Positions 25,960 through 34,026 of a DNA stretch of 64,000 nt are shown in pieces. The first letter of the stretch is position 1. The number at the start of each line of letters is the position of its first letter. The notes under the pieces were generated by a model. The model was not told where the DNA came from and did no database searches. It worked only from the letters and a program-made list of their open reading frames with translations. Made by a program: the position numbers and the translations under genes. This DNA is from an uncultured Actinomycetes bacterium (GTDB lineage: Bacteria; Actinomycetota; Thermoleophilia; Solirubrobacterales; 70-9), in contig CAMLQY010000003.1 in NCBI GenBank assembly GCA_946482365.1, positions 79,777 through 143,776 of the forward strand, read 5' to 3'.

Positions 25960-27181
25960 CCGCGCCGCCAACCCGCCGCTCGAGGCCGCGGACGATCGCT
26001 GCCATCCCCTTGAAGGAGTTGTAAGGGCCGGTTCCCGCTTCCGCGCAGATCGCACAGATCGTTCCCGTCTTCACTGTCACGATGACGTGCCCGTAGCGGA
26101 TGCGCAGCGACCAGGCGGGTCGTTCGTCGCTCGGGCACCTGCCGAGGAACCCTTCGAAACCGTGAAAGGCGACGGCGTGTCCTCGGGGAAGCCTCAGCTC
26201 GTGGGAGGTGAACCCACAGCGCAGGGAGCCCGGCAGGGCATGGCCCCTCTCTCGGAGCTGTCTCCACTGGCGCGGGGAGTAGAGGTTGACGTAGAGGCTT
26301 TCGTAACGGCTGCGGAAGGGGTGATCTGCGTAGAAGAGGCTCGCGCGGGGAGAAGCGATTGCCCGTCGCGTTGTCGAGTTGGTGTCCATCAGCCGCAAGG
26401 GGGGCAAGCCGTGGCCCGGGGAGAATTCGCGCTCGAGCCAGTAGACCGGCACTTCCAGCGCAGGGTCTTCCAGGGCGACTTCGCTGTCGTCGTATTCGGC
26501 GGGCCTGTAGGGAGTGGGCGCTTCCACGTGCCGCTGTTGTATTTGGGCGAGCTCGGTGGCGATGCGGTCGCTGGCCGCTGCCTTTTTGCCGGGGACGAAG
26601 ACCGTGGCGAGTGTCGCCCCCGTGCGCCAGACGAGGAACGAGCTCGTTTCGTCGTCTTCCCCGAAGAGGCTGTCCTGCCAGTGGAAGAGCCGGGCGGCGT
26701 CGCCGACCGTGGCTACCGGCGCGACCTCTTCGGGCAGCTCGTCGGAGAGCGCGTGGCTGAGCAGCAGCCGGGCGACCGAGAGCCCCTCCTCCGCTGCTTC
26801 GGGGTTTGGCAGGCGCATCGCGCCGGTTCCAACCACGGGGGGCCGGGGACCGCCTCCCGGCACTCTGAAGAGGCGCGAGTACAGCGCCATGCAGCCAGCT
26901 GGCGCGTAGCGGTCGATGAACCTGGCAAGTTTGGGTTTCGGCTCCGCCGGCTCGATCCGGTCGCATTTGATTCCGCCCACCGGAAACTCAGGCGATCCAT
27001 CGATCAGCAGATACCCGGGGGCCAGGTCGTGGAGCCGCAGCAGCAGTTGCAGCGCCGGGGGTTCGGACGGCCGCGCGCCGCTCGCGCTCGGCAGGGTGCT
27101 CGCTGCGGCGATCGCCGCGAAGAGCGAGGCTGCCACCAGAAGTCCGGCCCATCCTCGAACGCCCACTGGAGCCCCCGCCAT
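25907..27181 (-). CDS. Exported protein of unknown function, paralog 1
   Basis: A 424-aa protein starting at the ATG at 27181, with a signal peptide (GWAGLLVAASLFAAIAAAS). Conserved positions shared with the paralog at 27285-28508 include LLLRLHDLAPGY, ARFIDRYAP, DAARLFHW, VYWLEREF, GHVIVTVKT and the Ser-Phe-Glu/Lys-Gly-Met motif near the end, plus paired cysteines (CAICAEAG) suggesting disulfides. Function unknown. A TATACT box ends 7 nt before the ATG, so transcripts are probably leaderless. Its 3' end overlaps the M48 gene by 53 nt, and its C-terminal tail (PVPRRRSSRSSA) differs from the paralog, as if the original end was replaced. Confidence 0.75.
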   Translation of the reverse strand: MAGAPVGVRGWAGLLVAASLFAAIAAASTLPSASGARPSEPPALQLLLRLHDLAPGYLLIDGSPEFPVGGIKCDRIEPAEPKPKLARFIDRYAPAGCMALYSRLFRVPGGGPRPPVVGTGAMRLPNPEAAEEGLSVARLLLSHALSDELPEEVAPVATVGDAARLFHWQDSLFGEDDETSSFLVWRTGATLATVFVPGKKAAASDRIATELAQIQQRHVEAPTPYRPAEYDDSEVALEDPALEVPVYWLEREFSPGHGLPPLRLMDTNSTTRRAIASPRASLFYADHPFRSRYESLYVNLYSPRQWRQLRERGHALPGSLRCGFTSHELRLPRGHAVAFHGFEGFLGRCPSDERPAWSLRIRYGHVIVTVKTGTICAICAEAGTGPYNSFKGMAAIVRGLERRVGGAVSAAAPVPRRRSSRSSA

Positions 27182-27188
27182 CGGCGCG

Positions 27189-27194
27189 AGTATA
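27189..27194 (-). promoter_or_regulatory. TATACT -10 box of paralog 1
   Basis: TATACT followed by CGCGCCG and the ATG, exactly as upstream of paralog 2 (28516-28521). The spacing puts the transcription start at or beside the A of the ATG. Confidence 0.6.
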
Positions 27195-27211
27195 GGCCCG
27201 CCCAACCGGAA

Positions 27212-27279
27212 GAAGCGAAGGGCGTGCGGGTCGGCGAAAGTCCACCGAGACGGCGAAGATCGCCGTCGAAGTGCTGCGC
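27212..27279 (+). pseudogene. Duplicated fragment of the sucD 3' end
   Basis: These 68 nt match sucD 23363-23431 apart from one substitution and one 1-nt deletion, which shifts the frame. It lies between the two paralogous exported-protein genes and directly abuts the stop of paralog 2. It is the scar of a tandem duplication and is not expressed as a gene. Confidence 0.85.
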
Positions 27280-27284
27280 TCGCG

Positions 27285-28508
27285 CTAGGGCGTCGTTCCG
27301 AGAGTCCGCTTCGGCCTCAGCCTCAGGGCACTGACGACTGCTTCCATTCCCTCGAAGGACCCGTACGGGGCGTTGGGGCTGGCGCAGGGGTGTGCGCAGA
27401 CGGGTGGTTCGACGGCGACGAAGACGCCTGGAAAGGCGACGCGAGCGGTGAAGAGAGTGGGCGCTTCCGATGGGCAGCGAGCGTAGTCGCGCCGGTAGCC
27501 GCCGTAGATCGTGGCCGTCCCTTCCGGCAGCTGGATGGTTCTCGTCTGGGTGCATTTCCAAGAGACGATCACGTGGCCCAGCTCCGAGCGCTGGAAGACC
27601 TCCCACTGGTGCGGGTTCCACTCGTAGAGGTTCGGGCCCACGTAGCGCGGTTCTTCGTACTCGAGCTGGACCGCCTTGCCGGTCTTTTCCCCCCGTCTGG
27701 AGATTTCGGTCATTTCCGCCTTTCTGAGGCGGACGGCGGGAAGGCCGGCGGGCTTGAAGCCTCTGCCCAGCCAGTAGACGGGTTGCTTCAGCGTGGGATC
27801 GTCGAGGGGAACTTCTCCGTCGAAGCGCTCAGCCTCGGTGTAGCGGGTCGGCCGTTCGATGTGAGCCTGCTGCAGCCGGGCGAGTTCCGGTGCCTGGCGG
27901 TCGTTCTCATTGAGCTTCGGGCCGAGCGCTCCGAGCATGGCGAGCGTGTTTCCCGACCGCCAAAGGGCGGCGGAAACGTGACCACTGAGGTGGTGAAAGC
28001 GTCGGCTCGTCGCGTGGAAGAGCTTGCTCGCATCGCCGACTCCGATCCCGCTCTGGAATTCGCGTAGTTGCAGGTCGTTTTCGTACAGGGCCTCGAGCAG
28101 TTCCGGCGCCACAGGCCAGGCCGCGTCGGCGGCCCGGTCGGTGCCGAGTGCCATGGCTGCCGACACCACCGAGGCAGGGCCAGGGGCCGTTCCCGATGGC
28201 GTAAACAACCACTCATACCCTGTGATGCAGACACGCGGGTGGAAGCGGTGGAGGAACCGCTCCAGCCTGGGCGACGTGTCTTCGAATCCCCGGGGGGTCA
28301 ACGTCCCGCAAGAGAGGAATTCCTCCGCACCCTCGTTCCCTTCGGAGACCGTGTAGCCATAGGGCAGGTCGGAGAGGCGCAGGAGCAGCCGGGTCTGGTC
28401 GGGCCCCTTTCTTGGAGCTGCATCGGCTACCGGCGTTAGCGTTGCCAGGGCGGCGATCAGCGCCAGCGCTCCCACTCGCCGATGAAGCCCCCTCAGAGCC
28501 CGCGTCAT
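27285..28508 (-). CDS. Exported protein of unknown function, paralog 2
   Basis: A 407-aa exported protein with a signal peptide (GALALIAALATLTPVADAA). It is homologous to the neighbouring 424-aa protein along most of its length (RLLLRLSDLPYGY, DASKLFHATS, QPVYWLGRGF, GHVIVSWKC, GSFEGMEAVV). No enzymatic motif is visible; a lipoprotein Cys is absent. It may be a secreted or cell-envelope protein. Expression is probably from the leaderless TATACT promoter at 28516-28521. Confidence 0.75.
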   Translation of the reverse strand: MTRALRGLHRRVGALALIAALATLTPVADAAPRKGPDQTRLLLRLSDLPYGYTVSEGNEGAEEFLSCGTLTPRGFEDTSPRLERFLHRFHPRVCITGYEWLFTPSGTAPGPASVVSAAMALGTDRAADAAWPVAPELLEALYENDLQLREFQSGIGVGDASKLFHATSRRFHHLSGHVSAALWRSGNTLAMLGALGPKLNENDRQAPELARLQQAHIERPTRYTEAERFDGEVPLDDPTLKQPVYWLGRGFKPAGLPAVRLRKAEMTEISRRGEKTGKAVQLEYEEPRYVGPNLYEWNPHQWEVFQRSELGHVIVSWKCTQTRTIQLPEGTATIYGGYRRDYARCPSEAPTLFTARVAFPGVFVAVEPPVCAHPCASPNAPYGSFEGMEAVVSALRLRPKRTLGTTP

Positions 28509-28515
28509 CGGCGCG

Positions 28516-28521
28516 AGTATA
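28516..28521 (-). promoter_or_regulatory. TATACT -10 box of paralog 2
   Basis: Same TATACT-CGCGCCG-ATG arrangement as for paralog 1. The promoter was evidently copied with the gene. Confidence 0.6.
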
Positions 28522-28587
28522 GGTACTGCTTGATATCCAAGGCGTACTTGAGATCAGCGGCGTCGAGGCGTTGCTAGGGTCGAGCGT

Positions 28588-29691
28588 ATGGCTTCCGACA
28601 CGATTTCGTTTGCTCGCGGGGCTCCGAGCGCCGACATCCTGCCCAGGGACGCCGTGCGGGATGCGGCTGCGGTCGCGCTGGCCGAGGACTGGGAAAAGGC
28701 GCTCTCCTACGGGACCGGGATCGGGCATCCGGGGCTTTGCGAGTGGATCGCGGAGCGGCACGGCGGGCTCGACGCCGGCCAGGTGATGGTCGCCAACGGG
28801 TCGCTGGAGGCGGGGTGGATGCTTTTCGAGCACCTGCTCGAGCCGGGCGACCGGGTCGTGGTCGAGCAGCCGACCTATGACCGCACGCTGCTGATGCTGC
28901 AGCGGCTTGGGGTCGAGCTGGTGCCGGTCGCGCTGGAGGCCGACGGCCTCGAGATGGCGGCGCTCGAAGCCGCGCTCGCCGAGGGCCCGATCAAGCTCGC
29001 CCACGTCATCCCCAACTTCCACAACCCCGCCGGCTGCACGCTCTCGGCCGCGAAGCGGGTGCGGCTGGTCGAGCTGGCCGTCGAGCACGGCTTCTGGATC
29101 TTCGAGGACGACCCCTACCGCGAGCTGCCCTTCGAGGGCGAGGCGCTGGAGACGATGCTCTCGATCGACAAGGCCGACCGCGTGGTCCACGCCTCCTCCT
29201 TCTCGAAGACGGTCAGCCCCGGCGTGCGGGTCGGCTACCTCGCCGGGCCCGGGGCCGAGATCGCGAAGCTGGCGAAGCGGGCCAACGAGACCTACATCTC
29301 GCCCAACATGCTGGCCGAGGCGGTCGTGCTCGAGCTCTGCCGCTCCGGCGGGCTCGACCGCAACATCGACTTCGTCAAGGGCGCGCTGCGCGCTCGTCGC
29401 GACGCTCTCGTCGAGGCGCTGCGCGAGCAGGTCCCCGAGGCCGAGTTCGTCGTCCCCGGCGGCGGCTACTTCCTCTGGCTCGATCTCGCCGAGGGCACCG
29501 ACACGACGGCGCTGCTCGCCGAGGCCAAGAGCGAGGGCGTCGCCTTCGTCGCCGGCCCCGACTTCATGATCGACGGGGGCGCCAGCAGCCTCCGCCTCTC
29601 CTTCGCCAGCGTGCCTCCGGAGCGGATCCCCGAGGGGGTCGCGCGCATCGCCCGCGCGCTGGAGCGGATCCGAGCCGGCTCGCCGGCCTAG
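28588..29691 (+). CDS. PLP-dependent aminotransferase (2-aminoadipate/LysN type, class I/II)
   Basis: Fold-type I aminotransferase of 367 aa related to the aminotransferase part of MocR proteins and to LysN. The PLP lysine is in ASSFSKTVSPGVRVGY. Other family motifs are IPNFHNPAGCTLS and FEDDPYRELPF. It lacks the N-terminal GntR domain, so it is an enzyme rather than a MocR regulator. The substrate is probably an aromatic, branched or 2-aminoadipate-type amino acid. TAGGGT ends 7 nt before the ATG (leaderless). It overlaps the convergent DtxR gene by 4 nt. Confidence 0.88.
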   Translation: MASDTISFARGAPSADILPRDAVRDAAAVALAEDWEKALSYGTGIGHPGLCEWIAERHGGLDAGQVMVANGSLEAGWMLFEHLLEPGDRVVVEQPTYDRTLLMLQRLGVELVPVALEADGLEMAALEAALAEGPIKLAHVIPNFHNPAGCTLSAAKRVRLVELAVEHGFWIFEDDPYRELPFEGEALETMLSIDKADRVVHASSFSKTVSPGVRVGYLAGPGAEIAKLAKRANETYISPNMLAEAVVLELCRSGGLDRNIDFVKGALRARRDALVEALREQVPEAEFVVPGGGYFLWLDLAEGTDTTALLAEAKSEGVAFVAGPDFMIDGGASSLRLSFASVPPERIPEGVARIARALERIRAGSPA

Positions 29692-30401
29692 CGTCCGTAG
29701 CGATCTGAGGAGAGGACGAGCTGCTCCGGGATCGTCGCCCGCGGCGGCGGCGCCGGGTCGGCGCGGACCGAGACCGTTTCGGCGACGCTGCGGGACACCT
29801 GGTGGCGGCCCTCGCCGGAGGCGATCGTCACGCCCTCCTCGCCGGAGCTCTCGACCTTCCCCTCCAGCCCCGGGTGAAGGCCGGCGTCCTTGAGGTAGTG
29901 GAGCAGCTCCTCAGCCTCGTTCTCGAAGCGCAGCACGGTCACGACGGCGCCGGGCTCGACGTCGGCGAGCAGCGAGCCGGTCTCACGGGCGCCCTCGACG
30001 ATCGGGTGCCCGTGGGGGCAGGTGGTGGCGTCGCCGATCGCCGCGCGCATCCGCTCCTCCAGCACCGGCGACATCGCGTGCTCGATCCGCTCGGCCTCCT
30101 CGTGCACCTCGTCCCAGGGGATGCCGAGCACGTCGGTGAGGAAGCGCTCGATCATGCGGTGCCGGCGGACGATGTGGCTGGCGTGCTCGCGCCCGGACGG
30201 CGTGAATTCGAGCGACTTGTCCTGCTTGCGCTCGACGTACCCGTCATCGGTCAGCCGGCCGATCATCTCGTGCACCGTCGGGGGCGAGAGCTGCATCGCG
30301 CGGGCGATGTTTGCGCCGGTCATCGGCAGCCCGGCCTCCTCCAGCCAGAACATGATCTCCAGGTACTCCTGCTCGGCGACGGTCGCGGTGTCCTGCGACA
30401 A
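29688..30401 (-). CDS. DtxR/MntR-family metal-dependent regulator
   Basis: Regulator of 237 aa. An N-terminal winged helix (residues 5-65; GANIARAMQLSPPTVHEMIG) is followed by the metal-binding/dimerisation domain (HRMIERFLTDVLGIPWDEVHEEAERIEHAMS, of which the His and Glu residues bind metal; CPHGHPI), and a C-terminal FeoA/SH3-like domain (residues 145-220). Such proteins repress iron or manganese uptake genes when metal-loaded. The start is the TTG at 30401, with GGAG upstream. Its targets are not identifiable here. Confidence 0.88.
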   Translation of the reverse strand: MSQDTATVAEQEYLEIMFWLEEAGLPMTGANIARAMQLSPPTVHEMIGRLTDDGYVERKQDKSLEFTPSGREHASHIVRRHRMIERFLTDVLGIPWDEVHEEAERIEHAMSPVLEERMRAAIGDATTCPHGHPIVEGARETGSLLADVEPGAVVTVLRFENEAEELLHYLKDAGLHPGLEGKVESSGEEGVTIASGEGRHQVSRSVAETVSVRADPAPPPRATIPEQLVLSSDRYGR

Positions 30402-30454
30402 GAGGTGCTCCTTCCGGGTGGTAGAGGTGGGCCGGGACCGATACTAATGAAGCC

Positions 30455-31291
30455 TCAGCGACCCTCCATCAGCGTCGCCACCACGGCCTCGTAGAAGCCG
30501 TCGCCCATCGCGCCTTCGGTGACGGTGACGTTGTCCCAGGCGGGCATCGCGGCGCGCAGGCCGGGGTCGCGCTCGGGCCCGTTGGCGACGACGAAGAAGC
30601 GTCCAACCGCGGCGGCGACCTCGAGGTCCTCGACCGAGTCGCCGACCCCGATGCACTCGGCCGGGTCATACCCGCGGGCGCGGGCGTGGGCGGCGACGGC
30701 GCCGGCCTTGCTGACCAGCTTCGGGACCAGGTGGTAGGCGTGGGTGGGGCCGTCGACGGCCGGCATCTCGCGACCGATCGCGCCGTTGTCGAGCAGTCGC
30801 AGGTCGTCGTGGCCTTCGGCCTCGAGCACCCGGTTGGCCTCCTCGAGGTCGACCTTGCCGCGGAAGAGGTGGGAGAGGATGCGTCCCGTGTGCCAGGGGG
30901 CGTGGTACTCGAGCCGCCCCTCGAAGCGCTCGAAGAGCATCTTCGGGATGCCGCGCTGCTCGATCTTCTCGTAGACGGTGCCCTCCTCGTCGGGGACGAG
31001 GTCGCCCGTCATCAGCGTCGTCTCGCCGTCGATCGCGAAGGCGCAGCCGGCCTCGTAGATGTAGGAGGTCTGGCCCATCAGCCGGGCGGACTCGTGCACC
31101 TGCGGCTCGCGGCGGCCGGACATGATCACGACCTCGACCCCGGCCCGGTGGCAGGCCTCCAGGCCACGCGACTGGGCCAGCGAGAAGGCGCCCCCGGCGT
31201 CGCGGAAGAGGGAGGAGCCCTTGCCGAGCAGGGTGCCGTCGAGGTCGGTGTAGACGCAACTCAGGCCCAAGAGGGGGGTTAAGGTAGCCAA
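30455..31291 (-). CDS. HAD-superfamily IIB phosphatase (Cof/sugar-phosphate type)
   Basis: HAD hydrolase of about 278 aa. Motif I is VYTDLDGTLLG, motif II is VVIMSGR, and motif IV is CIGVGDSVEDLEVA. The cap sequence resembles sugar-phosphate or mannosyl-3-phosphoglycerate phosphatases. The start is uncertain: the open frame reaches ATG 31375, but that would run across the divergent gene's start. TTG at 31291 (or TTG about 7 codons later) lies closer to motif I. Confidence 0.75.
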   Translation of the reverse strand: MATLTPLLGLSCVYTDLDGTLLGKGSSLFRDAGGAFSLAQSRGLEACHRAGVEVVIMSGRREPQVHESARLMGQTSYIYEAGCAFAIDGETTLMTGDLVPDEEGTVYEKIEQRGIPKMLFERFEGRLEYHAPWHTGRILSHLFRGKVDLEEANRVLEAEGHDDLRLLDNGAIGREMPAVDGPTHAYHLVPKLVSKAGAVAAHARARGYDPAECIGVGDSVEDLEVAAAVGRFFVVANGPERDPGLRAAMPAWDNVTVTEGAMGDGFYEAVVATLMEGR

Positions 31292-31313
31292 TTCGAGGGG
31301 CGAGAAGACGATC

Positions 31314-33122
31314 GTGAGCAGTGGAATTGGACGGAGAATCGTTGGCCTGGGGGCGCTTGTGCTGCTGCTGGGCATGCCTGCGACTGCAGCCGCGGATGGC
31401 TCGATGGCGATTCAGCCCGACGGCAAGATCGTGGTGGCCACCGAAGCTTGGCCGGCTTTCGGCTCGCTCGTCCGGCTGAAGCCGAACGGCCGTCGCGACC
31501 CGAGCTTCGGCAAGGGGGGCATTGCGATCGATCGGCGCATGCCGCCGCTGCGAGCGGTGACGGTCCAGCCCGACGGCCGCATTCTGGGCGGGGCGGCACC
31601 GGGTTTCCAGCTCAGCCGCTACCTCCAGGATGGCCTCGTCGACCCCAGCTTCGGGCAGGGCGGCGTTGCCGGCTCATTCGACCCCAACGACAGCCGTTTC
31701 GGTGAAGGACCGCAAGCGATCCTCACCCAGCCTGACGGAACGATCGTCGTCGGCGGCTCGCGCCGGCTGAGCAAATTCTTCGTATCCCAGGCCATCGTCG
31801 AACGCTTCGACCCCAGCGGGAGCTTCCTGGAGACGGTCGGCCTGGTCTCGCAGACGAGCGCCGAGCCGGTCATCTCGGAATCCTGGCTGCAAGGCCTCGT
31901 GCCGGGCGCGAACGGGTCGCTGATCATGGCGGGGAGGACATACGGCTCTTCCGGAGGCCGCGCTCTGCTGGCCAGGTTCGTGCCCGGCTCCGGCGCGCCC
32001 TACGACGGAACGTTCGGCGGCGGCGAAGGTCTGGTCCGACCCCCATCTCTCCCGGAGCACGGGGAGGCCAACGCCATCGCGCAGGGCGCAGGCAAGCTGA
32101 TCGTCGCCGGCACGGCCAACGACACTCTCCTGCTTGCCCGGTTCGACCAGGAAGGAAAGCTCGATCCGAGCTTCGGCGGCGGGGGGTTCGTCACTCCCCC
32201 GATCGAGGGCACGAGCGGGGGGCCGGGTAGGAGCGTCGCCAATGCGGTGTCCGTGCAGGAGGACGGGAAGATCGTCGTCGCGGGAATGACGTCGCAGTGG
32301 GGCGACTGGGTCCCCAATCCGAAAGCCGGCAACGGGTACAGCTGCAATGACGTATGCGAGGAGCCGCTGATTGCCCGCTTCACTCCCGACGGCCAGCTGG
32401 ACACGAGCTTCGGTCGAGAAGGCGGCGTGATCCGCTTGACCAACCCCCTGACGATGGGAGAGAGGGTGCCGGGTCACGCCGACTCGGTGACCGTGTTGCC
32501 GGGAGGCGAGATCCTCGTCAAGGGCACCATGCGCACCTTGGACTTGGGGGGAATGGAAGTTCCTTTCCTGATGCGCCTCAACGCCGATGGGACGTTCGAC
32601 CACCGCTTCTCCGGCATGGGCATGACGATTCTCCGCCCGGCCTGCACGGGGAAGGACTTGGCGAAGTTGCGCCGTCGGGGTTGCGTCGCCAGCGCCCGAG
32701 CTCGGTTCCGGGTCGGCGGTCTCGCCGGCGGGCGGCCGGCTGTCTCGCTGCGGGTAAAGCCGAGCTTGCCCTGGGCCCGGATCGCCACCGTCCGCCTGCA
32801 GCTTCCGCCCACGCTGGAGGCGACCCCCGCTCTTGCCGGGAAAACCCGGATCCTCGCCATTGGCGGCAAGCGAGGAAGCGCTTCTCCCGAGGGCGGCCCG
32901 AAGCGATACCTAGAAGCCAAGCCGAAGGAACCGAAGCCTGGCCGGATCGCCTTCAACGATCTCGGCGAACCGCGGGTGCTCGACGTCAGGCTTGGGCCCG
33001 GGGCCCTGCGAAGGGTGAGCTCGCTGCCGTCGGCGAAGCAGGCCTTCCGCGTCACGGTCAGGTTCGTCCACGCGGGATCGCGCGCAGGGCGCCAGACTTT
33101 GGTCTTCCGCGCGACTGGGTGA
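31314..33122 (+). CDS. Exported delta-60-repeat (beta-propeller-like) protein
   Basis: A 602-aa secreted protein. A signal peptide (GLGALVLLLGMPATAAA) precedes at least six units of about 60 residues with the pattern QPDGKIVV(A/G)...LAR(F/Y)...G.LDPSFG.GG, the delta-60 repeat that forms propeller-like folds. The C-terminal 150 residues lack the repeat. Function unknown; such proteins are usually extracellular. The GTG start is 22 nt from the divergent HAD start. Confidence 0.82.
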   Translation: MSSGIGRRIVGLGALVLLLGMPATAAADGSMAIQPDGKIVVATEAWPAFGSLVRLKPNGRRDPSFGKGGIAIDRRMPPLRAVTVQPDGRILGGAAPGFQLSRYLQDGLVDPSFGQGGVAGSFDPNDSRFGEGPQAILTQPDGTIVVGGSRRLSKFFVSQAIVERFDPSGSFLETVGLVSQTSAEPVISESWLQGLVPGANGSLIMAGRTYGSSGGRALLARFVPGSGAPYDGTFGGGEGLVRPPSLPEHGEANAIAQGAGKLIVAGTANDTLLLARFDQEGKLDPSFGGGGFVTPPIEGTSGGPGRSVANAVSVQEDGKIVVAGMTSQWGDWVPNPKAGNGYSCNDVCEEPLIARFTPDGQLDTSFGREGGVIRLTNPLTMGERVPGHADSVTVLPGGEILVKGTMRTLDLGGMEVPFLMRLNADGTFDHRFSGMGMTILRPACTGKDLAKLRRRGCVASARARFRVGGLAGGRPAVSLRVKPSLPWARIATVRLQLPPTLEATPALAGKTRILAIGGKRGSASPEGGPKRYLEAKPKEPKPGRIAFNDLGEPRVLDVRLGPGALRRVSSLPSAKQAFRVTVRFVHAGSRAGRQTLVFRATG

Positions 33123-33180
33123 GGTAGCGACTGGGCGCCTTCTCGAGGAAGACGCTCGCGGGGCCATAAGCTCGTCCTTC

Positions 33181-34026
33181 GTGTGGCGACTCGGCGACAG
33201 GACCCTCGACCTGGCCCAGCCGCTTGCGGCTGGGATCGTCAACGTCACCGCCGACTCGATGTTCGAGGGGGCTCGTAGCGTCACGCCGGAGCAGGCGATC
33301 GCCGACGGGCTGGAGCTGGTCGAGGCCGGGTTCGACATGTTGGACGTGGGGGCGGTGGCGGCGCGGAGCGGGCCGCCGGTGCCGGCGGAGGTCGAGGCGG
33401 CGGCGCTGGTGCCGGCGATCGAAGGGTTGGCGGGAGCGGGGGTGCCGGTGAGCGCCGACACCTTCTCGGTCGATGTGGCGCGGGCGGCGCTGGAGGCGGG
33501 GGCGGTCGCCGTCAACGACATCTCGGGCGGCTCGGAGGAGATGTTCGAGCTGGTTGCGGAGACCGGCTGTGGCTACGTGCTGATGCACATCGAGGGGCCG
33601 CCGCGGGTCGACCGCCTGCCGAGGCGCTACGGCGACGTGGTCGAGCACATGAAGTCCTGGCTGGGGGGGAGAGTCGCGGCTGCCCAGCGGCTTGGGGTGG
33701 GAGAGGAGCAGATCGCGATCGACCCCGGACTCGACTTCGACCTGACGACCTCGCAGAACCTCGAGGTCCTGCGGCGGCTACCCGAGCTGCGCGCGCTGGG
33801 GCTGCCCCTCTACGTCTCGCTCTCGCGCAAGGACTTCCTCGGCGCCGTGCTGGCCGGCTCGTGGGAGGAGCGGCTGCCGGCGGGCGAGCGCGAGTGGGCG
33901 ACGGTCGCCGCCGTGGCCCTGGCCGTGCGCGGCGGCGCCGACGTCCTGCGCATCCACGACCGCAGCTCGTTGCAGGCGATGAGGGTCGCGGGCCGGATCG
34001 TCGGCGGAGTAGCGCCTGATGGCTAA
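33181..34026 (+). CDS. Divergent dihydropteroate synthase-like protein
   Basis: A 281-aa TIM-barrel protein of the pterin-binding family. It aligns with FolP but many catalytic motifs are altered: NVTADSMFEG instead of NVTPDSFSDGG, LDVGAVAARSGPPV instead of LDVGGESTRPGA, LMHIEGPP instead of LMHMxGxP, and DPGLDFDLTTSQN lacks the usual lysine. The SRKDFLG motif and NDISGG are retained. It may be an unusual dihydropteroate synthase, or a paralog with another pterin-linked role. It overlaps the downstream helicase by 8 nt. The start is GTG with TAAGCT 8 nt upstream. Confidence 0.7.
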   Translation: MWRLGDRTLDLAQPLAAGIVNVTADSMFEGARSVTPEQAIADGLELVEAGFDMLDVGAVAARSGPPVPAEVEAAALVPAIEGLAGAGVPVSADTFSVDVARAALEAGAVAVNDISGGSEEMFELVAETGCGYVLMHIEGPPRVDRLPRRYGDVVEHMKSWLGGRVAAAQRLGVGEEQIAIDPGLDFDLTTSQNLEVLRRLPELRALGLPLYVSLSRKDFLGAVLAGSWEERLPAGEREWATVAAVALAVRGGADVLRIHDRSSLQAMRVAGRIVGGVAPDG

